Assembly: GCF_014764445.1 (NCBI RefSeq)
Contig: NZ_CP061721.1
Span: 3,472,001-3,536,000 of the forward strand
Reading direction: 5' to 3'
Source of the DNA: Pseudarthrobacter sp. BIM B-2242
Lineage (GTDB): Bacteria; Actinomycetota; Actinomycetes; Actinomycetales; Micrococcaceae
Length of the DNA: 64,000 nt
In this document: piece after piece, positions 8,541 through 16,242 of the stretch
Numbering within the stretch: position 1 is the first letter of the stretch
Layout of the letters: the number at the start of each line of letters is the position of its first letter
Notes under the pieces: model-generated
Seen by the model: only the letters and a program-made list of their open reading frames with translations
Database searches by the model: none
Told to the model about the DNA's origin: nothing
Program-made: the position numbers and the translations under genes

Positions 8541-10144
8541 GGTTGCTCCTTCTGCGGCTCGGCGCCGGTGCGTTCTGACCTGTGGGGTTTCCCGGCTGCG
8601 TCCTGGTCCTCATCCGGGGCGGGGATGGTGAGGCCGAAGGTGGCGCCCTCCCCCTCATTGCTGCGGACCCAGGCGGTGCCGTGGTGGGCCTCGGCGATGC
8701 TGCGGACGATGGCCAGTCCCAGCCCCGCGCCGGGACGTGCGGCATCCGGGTGGCGGGCGGCTTCACCCCTGTGGAAACGGCCGAAGATCCGGGCTGCCTC
8801 GTCCTGGCTGACGCCGATGCCTTCATCGGAAACCCACACCGAGAAGCTGCGTTCCTGGCCGGAGCCCTCAAACCGGGAACCCAGGCGGACGGTGGTCCCC
8901 CCGGCCGAATACTGGCAGGCGTTGGTGGCCAGCTGCAGGACGGCCTGGGTGATGCGCTGCGGGTCCAGGCTGATGTGTCCTTCCGCAATTTCCAGGATGG
9001 GCCAGCCCCGCGAACCGAGGGTCTGTGCCTTGGCTTCGATGTCCAGCAGCAGCGACGCGGCGTCAGTGCTGCGGAGCTGGGTGAAGCCGGGGCGGTCCAC
9101 TTTGGCCAGCAGCAGCAGGTCCGAAACGATCCTTCCCATCCGGGCCAGTTCATCATCCACCAGTGCCAGGGTGCGCCTGCGCTCCGGGGGGCTGTCCGAC
9201 ATCAGTTCGAGGTGGCCCCGGATGACCGTGATGGGTGTCCGGAGTTCGTGGGAGGCGTCATCCACGAAGGCCCGCTGCGTGCGGTAGGCCCCTTCCAGCC
9301 GGTCCAGCATGGTGTTGAAGGTCAGCGCCAGTGCGGCGATATCGTCGTTGCCCTGAACGGGGACACGGGCGGTCAGGTCTGATTCAGAGATGTCCTCTGC
9401 CACGCGGCGCACTTCCCGGATGGGCCGGAGGATCTGGCCGGCAACCAGCCAGGCGATACCCGCCGTGACAGCCAGCCCGCCGAGGGAAACGAAGAAGATG
9501 GTGACGGTGGTGCTGGCCACCTGGGCTTCACGCGGCGCCATGTAATCGCCAACGATCAGGAAACCTGTGTCGCTGCCGGACTCAATCGGCAACCGCGCCC
9601 AGTGCATCTCGCCCGCGCTGGTTGCGGCGATGCCGCTGGCTGCCTGCCCCGACCGGATGCTGTCCAGCAGTTCCGTGTCCGACGGCAGCTGGTGGCCGGC
9701 GTCCGGGGAGTTCATGGCCCCGCTCGGCGTGTACAGCACGCGCTGGCCTACGCTGCCCAGGATCACTTCGCCGGACGCGGCCGACTGCCGGCTCAGGTAC
9801 CGTTCCAGCATCTTTTCAATCGACGTGAACGGCAGGGCGGTAGTGGGGTCAACGCCTTCCTTGGCGAAGGCCCTGAATTCCTGCAGCTCCTGGGAGATGG
9901 CCTGGTGCGCCTGGACGCGGGCCTGGTTGACCATCAGCGAACGGACCGTCAGCAGGACAGCCAGCAGGGTCAGCGCCGTGGTGAGCAGGATCCAGCCGGC
10001 GATCCGCCAGCGGGCAGGCACCCGGGACCCAAGGCGTCCGCGGGCGGCGTGGGTCCGGGGGGCGCGGGCCGGAGCCTCCGGTGCGGCTGCCGCGGCGGGC
10101 GGTTGGTGCGTTGCCGTGTCAAGCACGGCTGTCTGGTGCTCCAT
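8537..10144 (-). CDS. Membrane sensor histidine kinase
   Basis: Sensor kinase of 535 residues. After about 45 polar residues comes a first membrane segment (GWILLTTALTLLAVLLTV), an extracytoplasmic domain of roughly 130 residues, a second membrane segment (TTVTIFFVSLGGLAVTAGIA), a HAMP linker, a dimerisation box with the phospho-accepting His (VDDASHELRTPITVIRG), and an ATPase domain with N box (LATNACQYS), DEGIGV and GAGLGLAIV. All catalytic motifs are intact. It starts 2 bp after a small exported Pro-rich protein and overlaps its response regulator. The signal is unknown; context points to an extracellular carboxylate or envelope cue. Confidence 0.95.
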   Translation of the reverse strand: MEHQTAVLDTATHQPPAAAAAPEAPARAPRTHAARGRLGSRVPARWRIAGWILLTTALTLLAVLLTVRSLMVNQARVQAHQAISQELQEFRAFAKEGVDPTTALPFTSIEKMLERYLSRQSAASGEVILGSVGQRVLYTPSGAMNSPDAGHQLPSDTELLDSIRSGQAASGIAATSAGEMHWARLPIESGSDTGFLIVGDYMAPREAQVASTTVTIFFVSLGGLAVTAGIAWLVAGQILRPIREVRRVAEDISESDLTARVPVQGNDDIAALALTFNTMLDRLEGAYRTQRAFVDDASHELRTPITVIRGHLELMSDSPPERRRTLALVDDELARMGRIVSDLLLLAKVDRPGFTQLRSTDAASLLLDIEAKAQTLGSRGWPILEIAEGHISLDPQRITQAVLQLATNACQYSAGGTTVRLGSRFEGSGQERSFSVWVSDEGIGVSQDEAARIFGRFHRGEAARHPDAARPGAGLGLAIVRSIAEAHHGTAWVRSNEGEGATFGLTIPAPDEDQDAAGKPHRSERTGAEPQKEQP

Positions 10145-10146
10145 GG

Positions 10147-10542
10147 TCAGTCCCCGTCGTCGAAAGCGTCATCATCGTCGTCGTCCTCGATTACCACCGG
10201 CGGCGCCACAGGTGCCGGCGGCGCAACCGCGGGCGGCGCCACAGGTGCCGGCGCTGGCGCGGCTGGCGCCGGCGGTGGTGCTGGCGGCTCTGCCGGCCCG
10301 GACTCGGCCGGATCCTGCGCCGGCGGCACGGGGTCCTGCGCTGGCGGCGCCGTTGGCGGCTCCGACGGCGGCGCTGACGGCTCGAGGCCGGGTGCAGGAG
10401 TGCCGCCGGGACCGGCACCCAGCCGGACAGGCTGCGAGTCGATGACCGGCGGGCCGGCCGGTGCTGCGAGGAGGCTGCCAGCCACAGCGAGCAGCACCGG
10501 GATAACCAGTACGGCTGCCATCACTGCGATGCGTCGGATCAT
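10147..10542 (-). CDS. Exported Pro/Ala-rich protein with acidic tail
   Basis: Unrecognised 131-residue protein. It has a signal peptide or anchor (MIRRIAVMAAVLVIPVLLAV), then about 80 residues made mostly of Pro and Ala (PPAPPPAPAAPAPAPVAPP), and ends in an acidic run (EDDDDDDAFDDGD). The ATG at 10542 is preferred over the one at 10548 because AAAGG is then 7 nt away rather than 1. It is the first gene of an operon with a sensor kinase 2 bp downstream, so it may sit at the cell surface and assist sensing, or bind cations through its Asp tail. The repetitive composition gives no homology signal. Low complexity on both strands makes this a less certain gene than its neighbours. Confidence 0.65.
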   Translation of the reverse strand: MIRRIAVMAAVLVIPVLLAVAGSLLAAPAGPPVIDSQPVRLGAGPGGTPAPGLEPSAPPSEPPTAPPAQDPVPPAQDPAESGPAEPPAPPPAPAAPAPAPVAPPAVAPPAPVAPPVVIEDDDDDDAFDDGD

Positions 10543-10662
10543 GTGCATGCCTTTATGCTGTCAGGCCTTCATGAGGGGCTGATGAAGCGGGCATGAAGAA
10601 ACCTTCATCCGCGATGGCGCCAGGAAACCTTTCTTGCCCGCCGGCGTCGGTAGATTGGAGCC

Positions 10663-11157
10663 ATGACTGACGTTTCTTCCCCTCATTCCGAATCTGCAAC
10701 CTCCGCCGGCCGGGAAACCAACGGACGCGGCACCATCCTGGTGATCAACGGCCCCAACCTCAATCTGCTGGGCACCCGCGAACCGGAAAAGTACGGCACG
10801 TCCACCCTCGCCGACGTCGAACAGCTGGCTGCTTCAACGGCACAGGCCCACGGCTTCACGGTGGAATGCGTCCAGTCCAACCACGAGGGCGTCCTGCTGG
10901 ACGTCATCCACGCGGCCCGCACCAACGCTGTCGGCATTGTCCTGAACGCCGGTGCGTTCACGCACACCTCCGTCGCCCTGCGCGACGCCTTGGCAGCGGT
11001 GCAGCTGCCCGCCGTCGAGGTTCACATCACCAATGTGCATCAGCGCGAGGAATTCCGGCACCATTCGTACCTGTCGCCGGTGTGCGTCGCCGTCATCGTG
11101 GGGGCCGGCGTGTTCGGATACAAGCTGGCCATCGACTACCTGGCTGAAGCCCTGTAG
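10663..11157 (+). CDS. aroQ: 3-dehydroquinate dehydratase, type II
   Basis: Catalyses trans-dehydration of 3-dehydroquinate to 3-dehydroshikimate, in the shikimate pathway or quinate breakdown. The 164-residue protein matches the small dodecameric type II class: [20 protein letters not shown] holds the catalytic Tyr; [17 protein letters not shown] the substrate-lid region; [20 protein letters not shown] and [17 protein letters not shown] the active-site Asn, His and Arg. The first 25 residues (Ser/Thr-rich) are longer than usual, so translation could begin a little later, but TTGGAG precedes the ATG. A DUF2332 gene begins 2 bp after the stop codon, so the two are probably co-transcribed. Confidence 0.96.
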   Translation: MTDVSSPHSESATSAGRETNGRGTILVINGPNLNLLGTREPEKYGTSTLADVEQLAASTAQAHGFTVECVQSNHEGVLLDVIHAARTNAVGIVLNAGAFTHTSVALRDALAAVQLPAVEVHITNVHQREEFRHHSYLSPVCVAVIVGAGVFGYKLAIDYLAEAL

Positions 11158-11159
11158 CC

Positions 11160-12179
11160 ATGACCGGGCGGACCGCGGCGTGGTACCGGCATTTCGGCAC
11201 GGTTGACGCGCCGGGGTCATCGCCCTGTTATGCCGAATGGTCGCTGGGCATCGCCGAGGACCCACCGCTGATCGCCCGCATTGACCTGTGGCCGAATGAC
11301 AAGCGGCAGCCCATCCTGCTGTTCGCGGCCGCGCGGTTCCTCGGCGCAGTTCCCGGCCCCTTCGAGGAGTTCCGCAGGTTCCTTGAAACCCACTGGGACG
11401 ACGTCAGCAGGGTGGTCCAGTCCCGCGCGACGCAGACCAACGAGGCAGGACGCTGCGCCACCCTCCTGCCCTCCCTCGCTGCGATCGCCGCGGCGGAGGG
11501 CAGGCCGCTGGCGCTGCTGGAGGTGGGCGCCTCGGCTGGCCTGGCCCTGTACCCTGACCGTTACCGCTACGAGTACGACGACGGCACAACCGTCACGCGG
11601 CTGTCTCCGGTTTCTGACGGGGGAACCCCTGCCGCGGCCCCGATCCTGACGTGCGCCACCAGCGGCTTGGTTCCGCTGCCGGCAGCGCTTCCACCGGTGG
11701 TGTGGCGGGCGGGCATTGACCTGAACCCGCTTGACGTGGGCAATCCCGATGACGTCGCCTGGCTGGAAGCCCTGGTGTGGCCGGAGCAGGAATTCCGGCG
11801 GGAGCGGCTCCGGCAGGCTGTAGCGATTGCGCGGCGGGATCCGCCGCTGCTGGTGGCAGGCGACCTGAATGAACGGCTGCTGGAGGTGGCGGCGCAGGCT
11901 CCTGCCCAGGCAACCCTGGTGGTCTTCCACAGCGCGGTCATGGGTTACGTCAGCGCGGCGGGGCGACTCGCGTTCCGGCAGGCCATGGCCCGGCTCTCAG
12001 CCAGCCGGGGATGCCACTGGCTGTCCAATGAGGGGCAGATGGTGATTGACCAGGAAGACGGCTCCACTGAGGTACCCGAGGTGGACCCGCAGCTGATCCT
12101 GGGCAGGTTCCTGCTCACCCATAACGGCACTCCCGTGGCCATCACCGGGCCGCACGGCCAAAGCCTCGACTGGCTGTGA
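11160..12179 (+). CDS. DUF2332 family protein
   Basis: A 339-residue cytoplasmic protein of the DUF2332 family, which is widespread in actinobacteria and has no assigned biochemical role. Recognisable parts are the start (WYRHFGTVDAPGSSPCYAEW), the GASAGLALYPDRY segment, IDLNPLDVGNPDDVAWLEAL, and a late FHSAVMGYVS stretch. The Gly-rich central motif followed by an acidic site recalls SAM-dependent methyltransferases, but this is weak. The gene starts 2 bp after aroQ. Confidence 0.85.
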   Translation: MTGRTAAWYRHFGTVDAPGSSPCYAEWSLGIAEDPPLIARIDLWPNDKRQPILLFAAARFLGAVPGPFEEFRRFLETHWDDVSRVVQSRATQTNEAGRCATLLPSLAAIAAAEGRPLALLEVGASAGLALYPDRYRYEYDDGTTVTRLSPVSDGGTPAAAPILTCATSGLVPLPAALPPVVWRAGIDLNPLDVGNPDDVAWLEALVWPEQEFRRERLRQAVAIARRDPPLLVAGDLNERLLEVAAQAPAQATLVVFHSAVMGYVSAAGRLAFRQAMARLSASRGCHWLSNEGQMVIDQEDGSTEVPEVDPQLILGRFLLTHNGTPVAITGPHGQSLDWL

Positions 12180-12193
12180 GCCGGGCGTGCGTC

Positions 12194-13378
12194 CTACTTC
12201 TGGATGCACTGCCCGGAGGAAACCGGCGCACTCAGGCCGGCAGCCTGTGACGCCACCGGGTAGAGGTCATCCATGGTGATCGCGAAGCCCATTTCGGCGT
12301 CGGACGTCGCTTTGGCAAAGATGACTCCCGCCACCAGGCCGTCCATGGTCAGCAGCGGTCCGCCGGAGTTCCCGGGCTGGACGTCTCCGGCGAGGCGGTA
12401 GATGTCTTCCGGCGCCGGGTTCTCGCCGTAGATATCCGGCACCAGCACCGAGGCGATGTCCTGGACCGTGGCTGGGTTGGACTTGAACGGACCGCCGTGT
12501 GGGTACCCGGCGAAGGCGGCCGGGCTGCCGCCGGGAAGGTCTGATGTCAGCGCCAGCGGTTCGGACGGCAGCCCGTCCACGGCCAGGACGGCGAGGTCGT
12601 GCCGGGTGTCGAAATAGACCACGCGTCCGGGCATCGCCCCGCCGTTGGGGACCTCCACCACGGGCTGCGACACGCCCGCCACCACATGGGCATTGGTCAC
12701 AACCCGCCCGGGAGACACCACGAAGCCGGTGCCGGTCTGGTTCTGGCCGCACTGATAAGCCGTTCCGGCGATTTTCAGGACCGATTCGGCCGCCCGGTTC
12801 AGCTCCGGCGTATTGGTGCTGGCATTGGGGACAGCTACCTGGGGTCCCTGGCCGAGGCCTTCGATCAGCGTGGGGATGCCGTTTCCGATCACCGTTGAAC
12901 GGAGCTGCGCAAGGGTCGCCTTGACCGGGACGGGCGTCAGTCCGTCGATGTACCGGATGACCCGGGATTCGGCGAGCTGCTGGGAGACGAAGGGAACACC
13001 CAGGGAGCTGATACTGAAAGCCAGCATGGACATAACGAGGGCTGAAACCACCACATTGACGGCCCCGCCGACCAGCCGGTCCACGGCCCGCAGCGGTTTG
13101 ATCCGCACGGCGCCGCGGATTTTGCGGCCGATCATGGTTCCGAGGCCGTGGCCCATGGCCATCAGTACGACGGCGGCCGCCACGATGGCGGTAAGCCTCC
13201 AACCGGAGTCATCCACGAACTCGCTGACGAGGGGGACAGCAAAGAAGGCGGCTACGGCGCCCGCGGCGAAGCCTGCGATGCCACCGAGGGTCACCAGGAA
13301 GCCGTTGCGCAGGCCATAGATCAGGTAGGACAGCAGGGCCAGGATCAGCGCAAGGTCCAGAACGGTCAAGCCAAACAC
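12194..13378 (-). CDS. marP: MarP-like membrane serine protease (CvpA domain plus trypsin-like domain)
   Basis: Membrane-bound periplasmic serine protease of 394 residues, close to the length of mycobacterial MarP, which protects cells from acid and oxidative stress. Residues 1-150 contain four hydrophobic segments of the CvpA/colicin V production type (LDLALILALLSYLIYGLRNG). The rest is a chymotrypsin-like domain with the triad His in TNAHVVAG, Asp in RHDLAVLAVD and Ser in QPGNSGGPLL. Two Cys residues (YQCGQNQTG and the C-terminal SGQCIQK) may form the regulatory disulfide described for MarP. The GTG at 13378 is chosen because GAGGAG sits 6 nt upstream; a longer in-frame extension runs into the intergenic region. 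It is divergent from the Crp-family gene. Confidence 0.92.
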   Translation of the reverse strand: MFGLTVLDLALILALLSYLIYGLRNGFLVTLGGIAGFAAGAVAAFFAVPLVSEFVDDSGWRLTAIVAAAVVLMAMGHGLGTMIGRKIRGAVRIKPLRAVDRLVGGAVNVVVSALVMSMLAFSISSLGVPFVSQQLAESRVIRYIDGLTPVPVKATLAQLRSTVIGNGIPTLIEGLGQGPQVAVPNASTNTPELNRAAESVLKIAGTAYQCGQNQTGTGFVVSPGRVVTNAHVVAGVSQPVVEVPNGGAMPGRVVYFDTRHDLAVLAVDGLPSEPLALTSDLPGGSPAAFAGYPHGGPFKSNPATVQDIASVLVPDIYGENPAPEDIYRLAGDVQPGNSGGPLLTMDGLVAGVIFAKATSDAEMGFAITMDDLYPVASQAAGLSAPVSSGQCIQK

Positions 13379-13632
13379 TGACGCTCCTCTAATACGGTTG
13401 AGAACCAATTCTAGGGGCGTACGCTGACATTCCTCTGTGGAGGGCCTTACGGTGCCGGTTCCCGCCGGGTTCGGGCGCCAAAGCTTCCCCTCGCCGTGCT
13501 GCCCGGGCACCCGCATGGCCCTCTTTGCACCCATTCAGCGGCGTTTCCGCTGCCAAGTACGTCACAGAACCTTGAAACTTCTGAAACAATGGCAAAAGCG
13601 CCACAGCCGAAACTTTTTATTCAGGAGATTTT

Positions 13633-14310
13633 ATGGACATCGAGGTACTGCGCCGAGCACCACTCTTCGCCACGCTTGACGACGAAGCATTCAGACTGCT
13701 GACGGACGAGCTGACCGAGGTGGACCTTTCACGCGGTGCATCGGTATTCCGCGAGGGCGATCAGGGTGACCAGCTCTACTTCATCGTCTCGGGCAAGGTA
13801 AAGCTGGGCCGCACCTCCCCGGACGGCAGGGAGTCCCTCCTGGCCATCCTCGGCCCGGGCGAACTGTTCGGCGAAATGGCACTCTTTGATCCCAGCCCCC
13901 GCACGGCTACGGCCACGGCCGTTTCCGAGACCCGCCTGGCCGGCCTGAAGAACGAGAGCCTCAACGGCCTCCTGCGGACCCGCCCTGAGGTGTCAGCCCA
14001 GCTGCTGCAGGCCCTGGCCCGCCGCCTGCGCCGCACCAACGATTCGCTGTCCGACCTGGTCTTCTCCGACGTTCCCGGCCGCGTGGCCAAGGCGCTGCTG
14101 GACCTGGCAGACCGCTTCGGCCGCCCCGCAACTGACGGCGTCCTAGTGGCCCACGAGCTCACGCAGGAAGAACTGGCCCAGCTGGTCGGCGCCTCCCGCG
14201 AGACCGTCAACAAAGCCCTGGCAGAGTTCGTCCAGCGCGGCTGGCTCCGCCTCGAGGCCCGCGCCGTTGTGATCCTGGACATGCAGCGCCTCCGCCAGCG
14301 CTCCCGCTAA
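13633..14310 (+). CDS. glxR: Crp/Fnr-family global regulator, GlxR type
   Basis: cAMP-responsive transcription factor, 225 residues, very close in layout to GlxR/Crp of Corynebacterium and Mycobacterium. The cyclic-nucleotide domain (about 1-120) includes EGDQGDQLYFIVSGKVKLG and the phosphate-binding GELFGEMALFDPSPRTATA with its conserved Arg-Thr. The C-terminal winged helix has ELTQEELAQLVGASRETVNK as the recognition region. A strong ribosome site (AGGAG) is 6 nt before the ATG and a strong terminator follows. No cysteine cluster is present, so it is not an oxygen sensor of the Fnr type. As a single-gene unit it probably regulates carbon metabolism across the genome. The 254-bp upstream gap to marP holds both promoters; I saw no clear TGTGA-N6-TCACA box in it. 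Confidence 0.93.
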   Translation: MDIEVLRRAPLFATLDDEAFRLLTDELTEVDLSRGASVFREGDQGDQLYFIVSGKVKLGRTSPDGRESLLAILGPGELFGEMALFDPSPRTATATAVSETRLAGLKNESLNGLLRTRPEVSAQLLQALARRLRRTNDSLSDLVFSDVPGRVAKALLDLADRFGRPATDGVLVAHELTQEELAQLVGASRETVNKALAEFVQRGWLRLEARAVVILDMQRLRQRSR

Positions 14311-14320
14311 GCCACATAGC

Positions 14321-14355
14321 AAAAGCCGCTCCGGTTCTGAATCGGAGCGGCTTTT
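14321..14355 (+). terminator. Rho-independent terminator of the crp/glxR gene
   Basis: AAAAGCCGCTCCG and CGGAGCGGCTTTT form a perfect 13-bp stem with a 9-nt loop, ending in a T-run followed by GTTGTT. It starts 10 bp after the stop codon. The A-run on the left makes it potentially bidirectional. Confidence 0.92.
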
Positions 14356-14441
14356 GTTGTTAACGCACTTAGGCGGCCCTTCGCCGTCGCCCTGACGCAC
14401 GCTTCCGGATGCGGGCGACCTCGGCCTTTTTCGCGTCCCTG

Positions 14442-14550
14442 GGAAACGCTCTCTCACTTAATGTGGCTTTTCCTCAAGCGCTCTCTCACTCTCCTAAAGA
14501 AAGTGAGAGAGCGTCGGCCGGAAACCCACATTAAGTGAGAGAGCGTTTCC
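14442..14550. repeat. Nested palindrome with four copies of CGCTCTCTCACT
   Basis: An outer pair of perfect 25-bp inverted repeats (14442-14466 and 14526-14550) encloses an inner 12-bp pair (14479-14490 and 14502-14513, 11-nt loop). All four arms carry the same word, CGCTCTCTCACT or its complement. The outer arms continue with TAATGTGG. The element lies between the Crp-family terminator and the NUDIX gene stop and has no coding potential. As RNA or cruciform DNA it would fold into a hairpin on top of a long stem. It may act as a transcription barrier for the NUDIX gene, a REP-like element, or a protein-binding site. Confidence 0.9.
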
Positions 14551-14584
14551 AGCCGGGGCGGAGTCTTCCGCGCAGGAGCGCGGG

Positions 14585-15496
14585 TCAGCGTTCGCGCTGG
14601 GGGTCTCCGGCTACGGTTATGGCGGCCTCGACTTCGAGCATCAGCCTGCCGTCCTCTTCGACCAGCTTCGCCTGGTAGACGTGGGGCTTGCGCTTGTAGC
14701 TGAGGTAGGCGATGCAGCCGTTCGCGGCGGCCATCTTCTCGAGCATGATCTCGGAGCCCGGCACCAGGAGCTGGCCGAGGGTGAGGCCGACCGTGTTCTC
14801 CTGGCCCACCTCGTCGCCCAGGGCGGTGGTGTCGCGTTCGGCAATGGCTTTCGTGGCGCACACCCAGCGGCCCCAGACGCCTTTGCCCTCCAGCAGGCTC
14901 GGCTGCTGGTTCACCGGCACAGTAGCTGCAAAGTAGCGGGTGTCGAAGCGCCGGTGGGCGAAGTCCGGAGTCCGCCAGTTGACCAGCGACTTCAACAGGT
15001 CGGTCCGGACCGAGAGCCCGCGTTTGGCGAGCAGCTCGGGGAAGCTCTTCTCCTGCTCTGCCACAGCCACGCGGATCTTCATCCATTCGTGGCTGGACGT
15101 GCCTTCCACAGTGGTGGACATGTCCGGCCCGGCCAGGAGCACACCGGTTTCCTCAAACAGCTCGCGGATGGCGCCCACCACGTGGCGGCGCGCCAGCCCG
15201 ACGTCGTCCGTCCCCAGGTGGTCAGCCCAATGCTGCGCTGAGGGACCCAGCCACCCGACGGCGTCGTCGTCGGACGCCTCCAGGGAACCTCCCGGGAAGG
15301 CGAGCACGCCCAACGGCGAGGAGCCGGGGCGGTATCCCAGCCACGTCTCCAGGCCGGTGGGCGAATCGCGCAGAAGCACCACGGAGGATGCCGGGCGGGC
15401 GGCGCGCGGTGTCCGCTCGCCATGGTCCAGCCAGCTTTGAGCCGCCCCTTCCAGATCCGGAGGGAGGGCGAACAGGCGTCGGGCGAGGTGAGGCAA
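14585..15496 (-). CDS. NUDIX hydrolase
   Basis: A 303-residue member of the NUDIX superfamily, which cleaves nucleoside diphosphates linked to other groups. The NUDIX box is split as in NUDT7/NUDT19-like proteins: LAFPGGSLEASD is followed after an insert by VGAIRELFEETGVLL, which holds the metal-binding REXXEE core. The long C-terminal part (FDTRYFAATVP, then VCATKAIAERD) also matches that larger class. The start is a TTG at 15496, with AAGGA about 14 nt upstream overlapping the RidA stop codon. This spacing is long and the start is uncertain. It lies 17 bp after the RidA gene and is probably in one operon with it. Confidence 0.9.
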   Translation of the reverse strand: MPHLARRLFALPPDLEGAAQSWLDHGERTPRAARPASSVVLLRDSPTGLETWLGYRPGSSPLGVLAFPGGSLEASDDDAVGWLGPSAQHWADHLGTDDVGLARRHVVGAIRELFEETGVLLAGPDMSTTVEGTSSHEWMKIRVAVAEQEKSFPELLAKRGLSVRTDLLKSLVNWRTPDFAHRRFDTRYFAATVPVNQQPSLLEGKGVWGRWVCATKAIAERDTTALGDEVGQENTVGLTLGQLLVPGSEIMLEKMAAANGCIAYLSYKRKPHVYQAKLVEEDGRLMLEVEAAITVAGDPQRER

Positions 15497-15513
15497 TTGA
15501 GTGAACCGGGTCC

Positions 15514-16047
15514 TTAGCTGAATTCAGCGATCAGTTCGACCTCTACCGGGGAGTCCAGCGGAAGGACGGACACCCCGACGGCGGAGCGGGCGTGCTGCCC
15601 CGCCTCGCCAAAGACCTGGCCAAGGAGCTCGGACGCGCCGTTGATGACGCCGGGCTGGCCGGTGAAGGACGGGTCCGATGAAACGAAGCCCACAACCTTC
15701 ACGATCCGGGTGATGCGATCAAGGTCACCTATGACGCTCTTCACTGCTGCCAGCGCGTTGACAGCGCAGACGGCGGCGTAGGCCTTGGCGTCCTCCGGGG
15801 ACACGGTGGGCTCGTCGGACGTGCCCTCCGTGCCGGTGGAAACCTTGCCGGTTGCTTCGAGTTTGCCGTTAATAAAGGGCAGCTGGCCGGAGGTGTAGAC
15901 GTAGCTGCCGGTGATGACCGCCGGCACGTAGGCGGCTACCGGGGCGACCACCTCCGGAAGGGTCAGGCCCAGCTCGGCGAGACGCTGTTCGACGGCGGAA
16001 ATGGGAGCCTCTGGAGCTCCGGATGCGGTCTCTGCGGAGGTGCTCAC
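15514..16047 (-). CDS. RidA/YjgF-family protein
   Basis: A 177-residue RidA-superfamily protein. Family members hydrolyse reactive enamine/imine intermediates such as 2-aminoacrylate, though this long actinobacterial subgroup is not biochemically assigned. The core begins at PVAAYVPAVITGSYVYTSGQ and shows AVCAVNALAAVKSVIGDLDR and the end SVLPLDSPVEVELIAEFS. The Arg usually found at the substrate-binding site of true RidA is not obvious, so deaminase activity is uncertain. GTG at 16047 is chosen because it follows the DUF4177 stop by 2 bp with GGGAG upstream; the longer frame through the DUF4177 gene is spurious. Confidence 0.88.
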   Translation of the reverse strand: MSTSAETASGAPEAPISAVEQRLAELGLTLPEVVAPVAAYVPAVITGSYVYTSGQLPFINGKLEATGKVSTGTEGTSDEPTVSPEDAKAYAAVCAVNALAAVKSVIGDLDRITRIVKVVGFVSSDPSFTGQPGVINGASELLGQVFGEAGQHARSAVGVSVLPLDSPVEVELIAEFS

Positions 16048-16049
16048 TG

Positions 16050-16205
16050 CTACTGCTTCTCCCTCTTGAGGTAGGCAACCAGGCCGTTGCCGTCCGGTCC
16101 GGTAACTACCTGAACGAGTTCCCAGCCGTCCTCTCCCCACTGGTCCAGGATCTGCTTGGTGGCGTGAATAATGAGCGGAATCGTCGCGTACTCCCATTTG
16201 GTCAT
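16050..16205 (-). CDS. Small DUF4177-like protein
   Basis: A 51-residue protein (MTKWEYATIPLIIHATKQIL to GLVAYLKREKQ) resembling DUF4177, a short alpha/beta protein of unknown role common in actinobacteria. The start at 16205 is set by homology-like sequence; the ribosome site is poor. It is first of three tightly packed minus-strand genes (DUF4177, RidA, NUDIX) and is divergent from the penicillin-binding protein gene, whose ATG is only 37 bp away, so the two promoters must overlap or one gene is read from within the other's leader. Confidence 0.82.
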   Translation of the reverse strand: MTKWEYATIPLIIHATKQILDQWGEDGWELVQVVTGPDGNGLVAYLKREKQ

Positions 16206-16242
16206 GAGAGAAAGACTAGTCGTTGCCGGTAAAGTGGAAAAC

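Noticed and set aside
9602..10582. 326-codon plus-strand Gly/Ala-rich frame
   Set aside because: It is the complement of the Pro/Ala-rich protein and histidine kinase; its repeats arise from GGC/GCC periodicity.
13379..13632. GlxR/Crp autoregulatory site TGTGA-N6-TCACA
   Set aside because: Only a half site (GTCACA near 13560) was found, which is too little.
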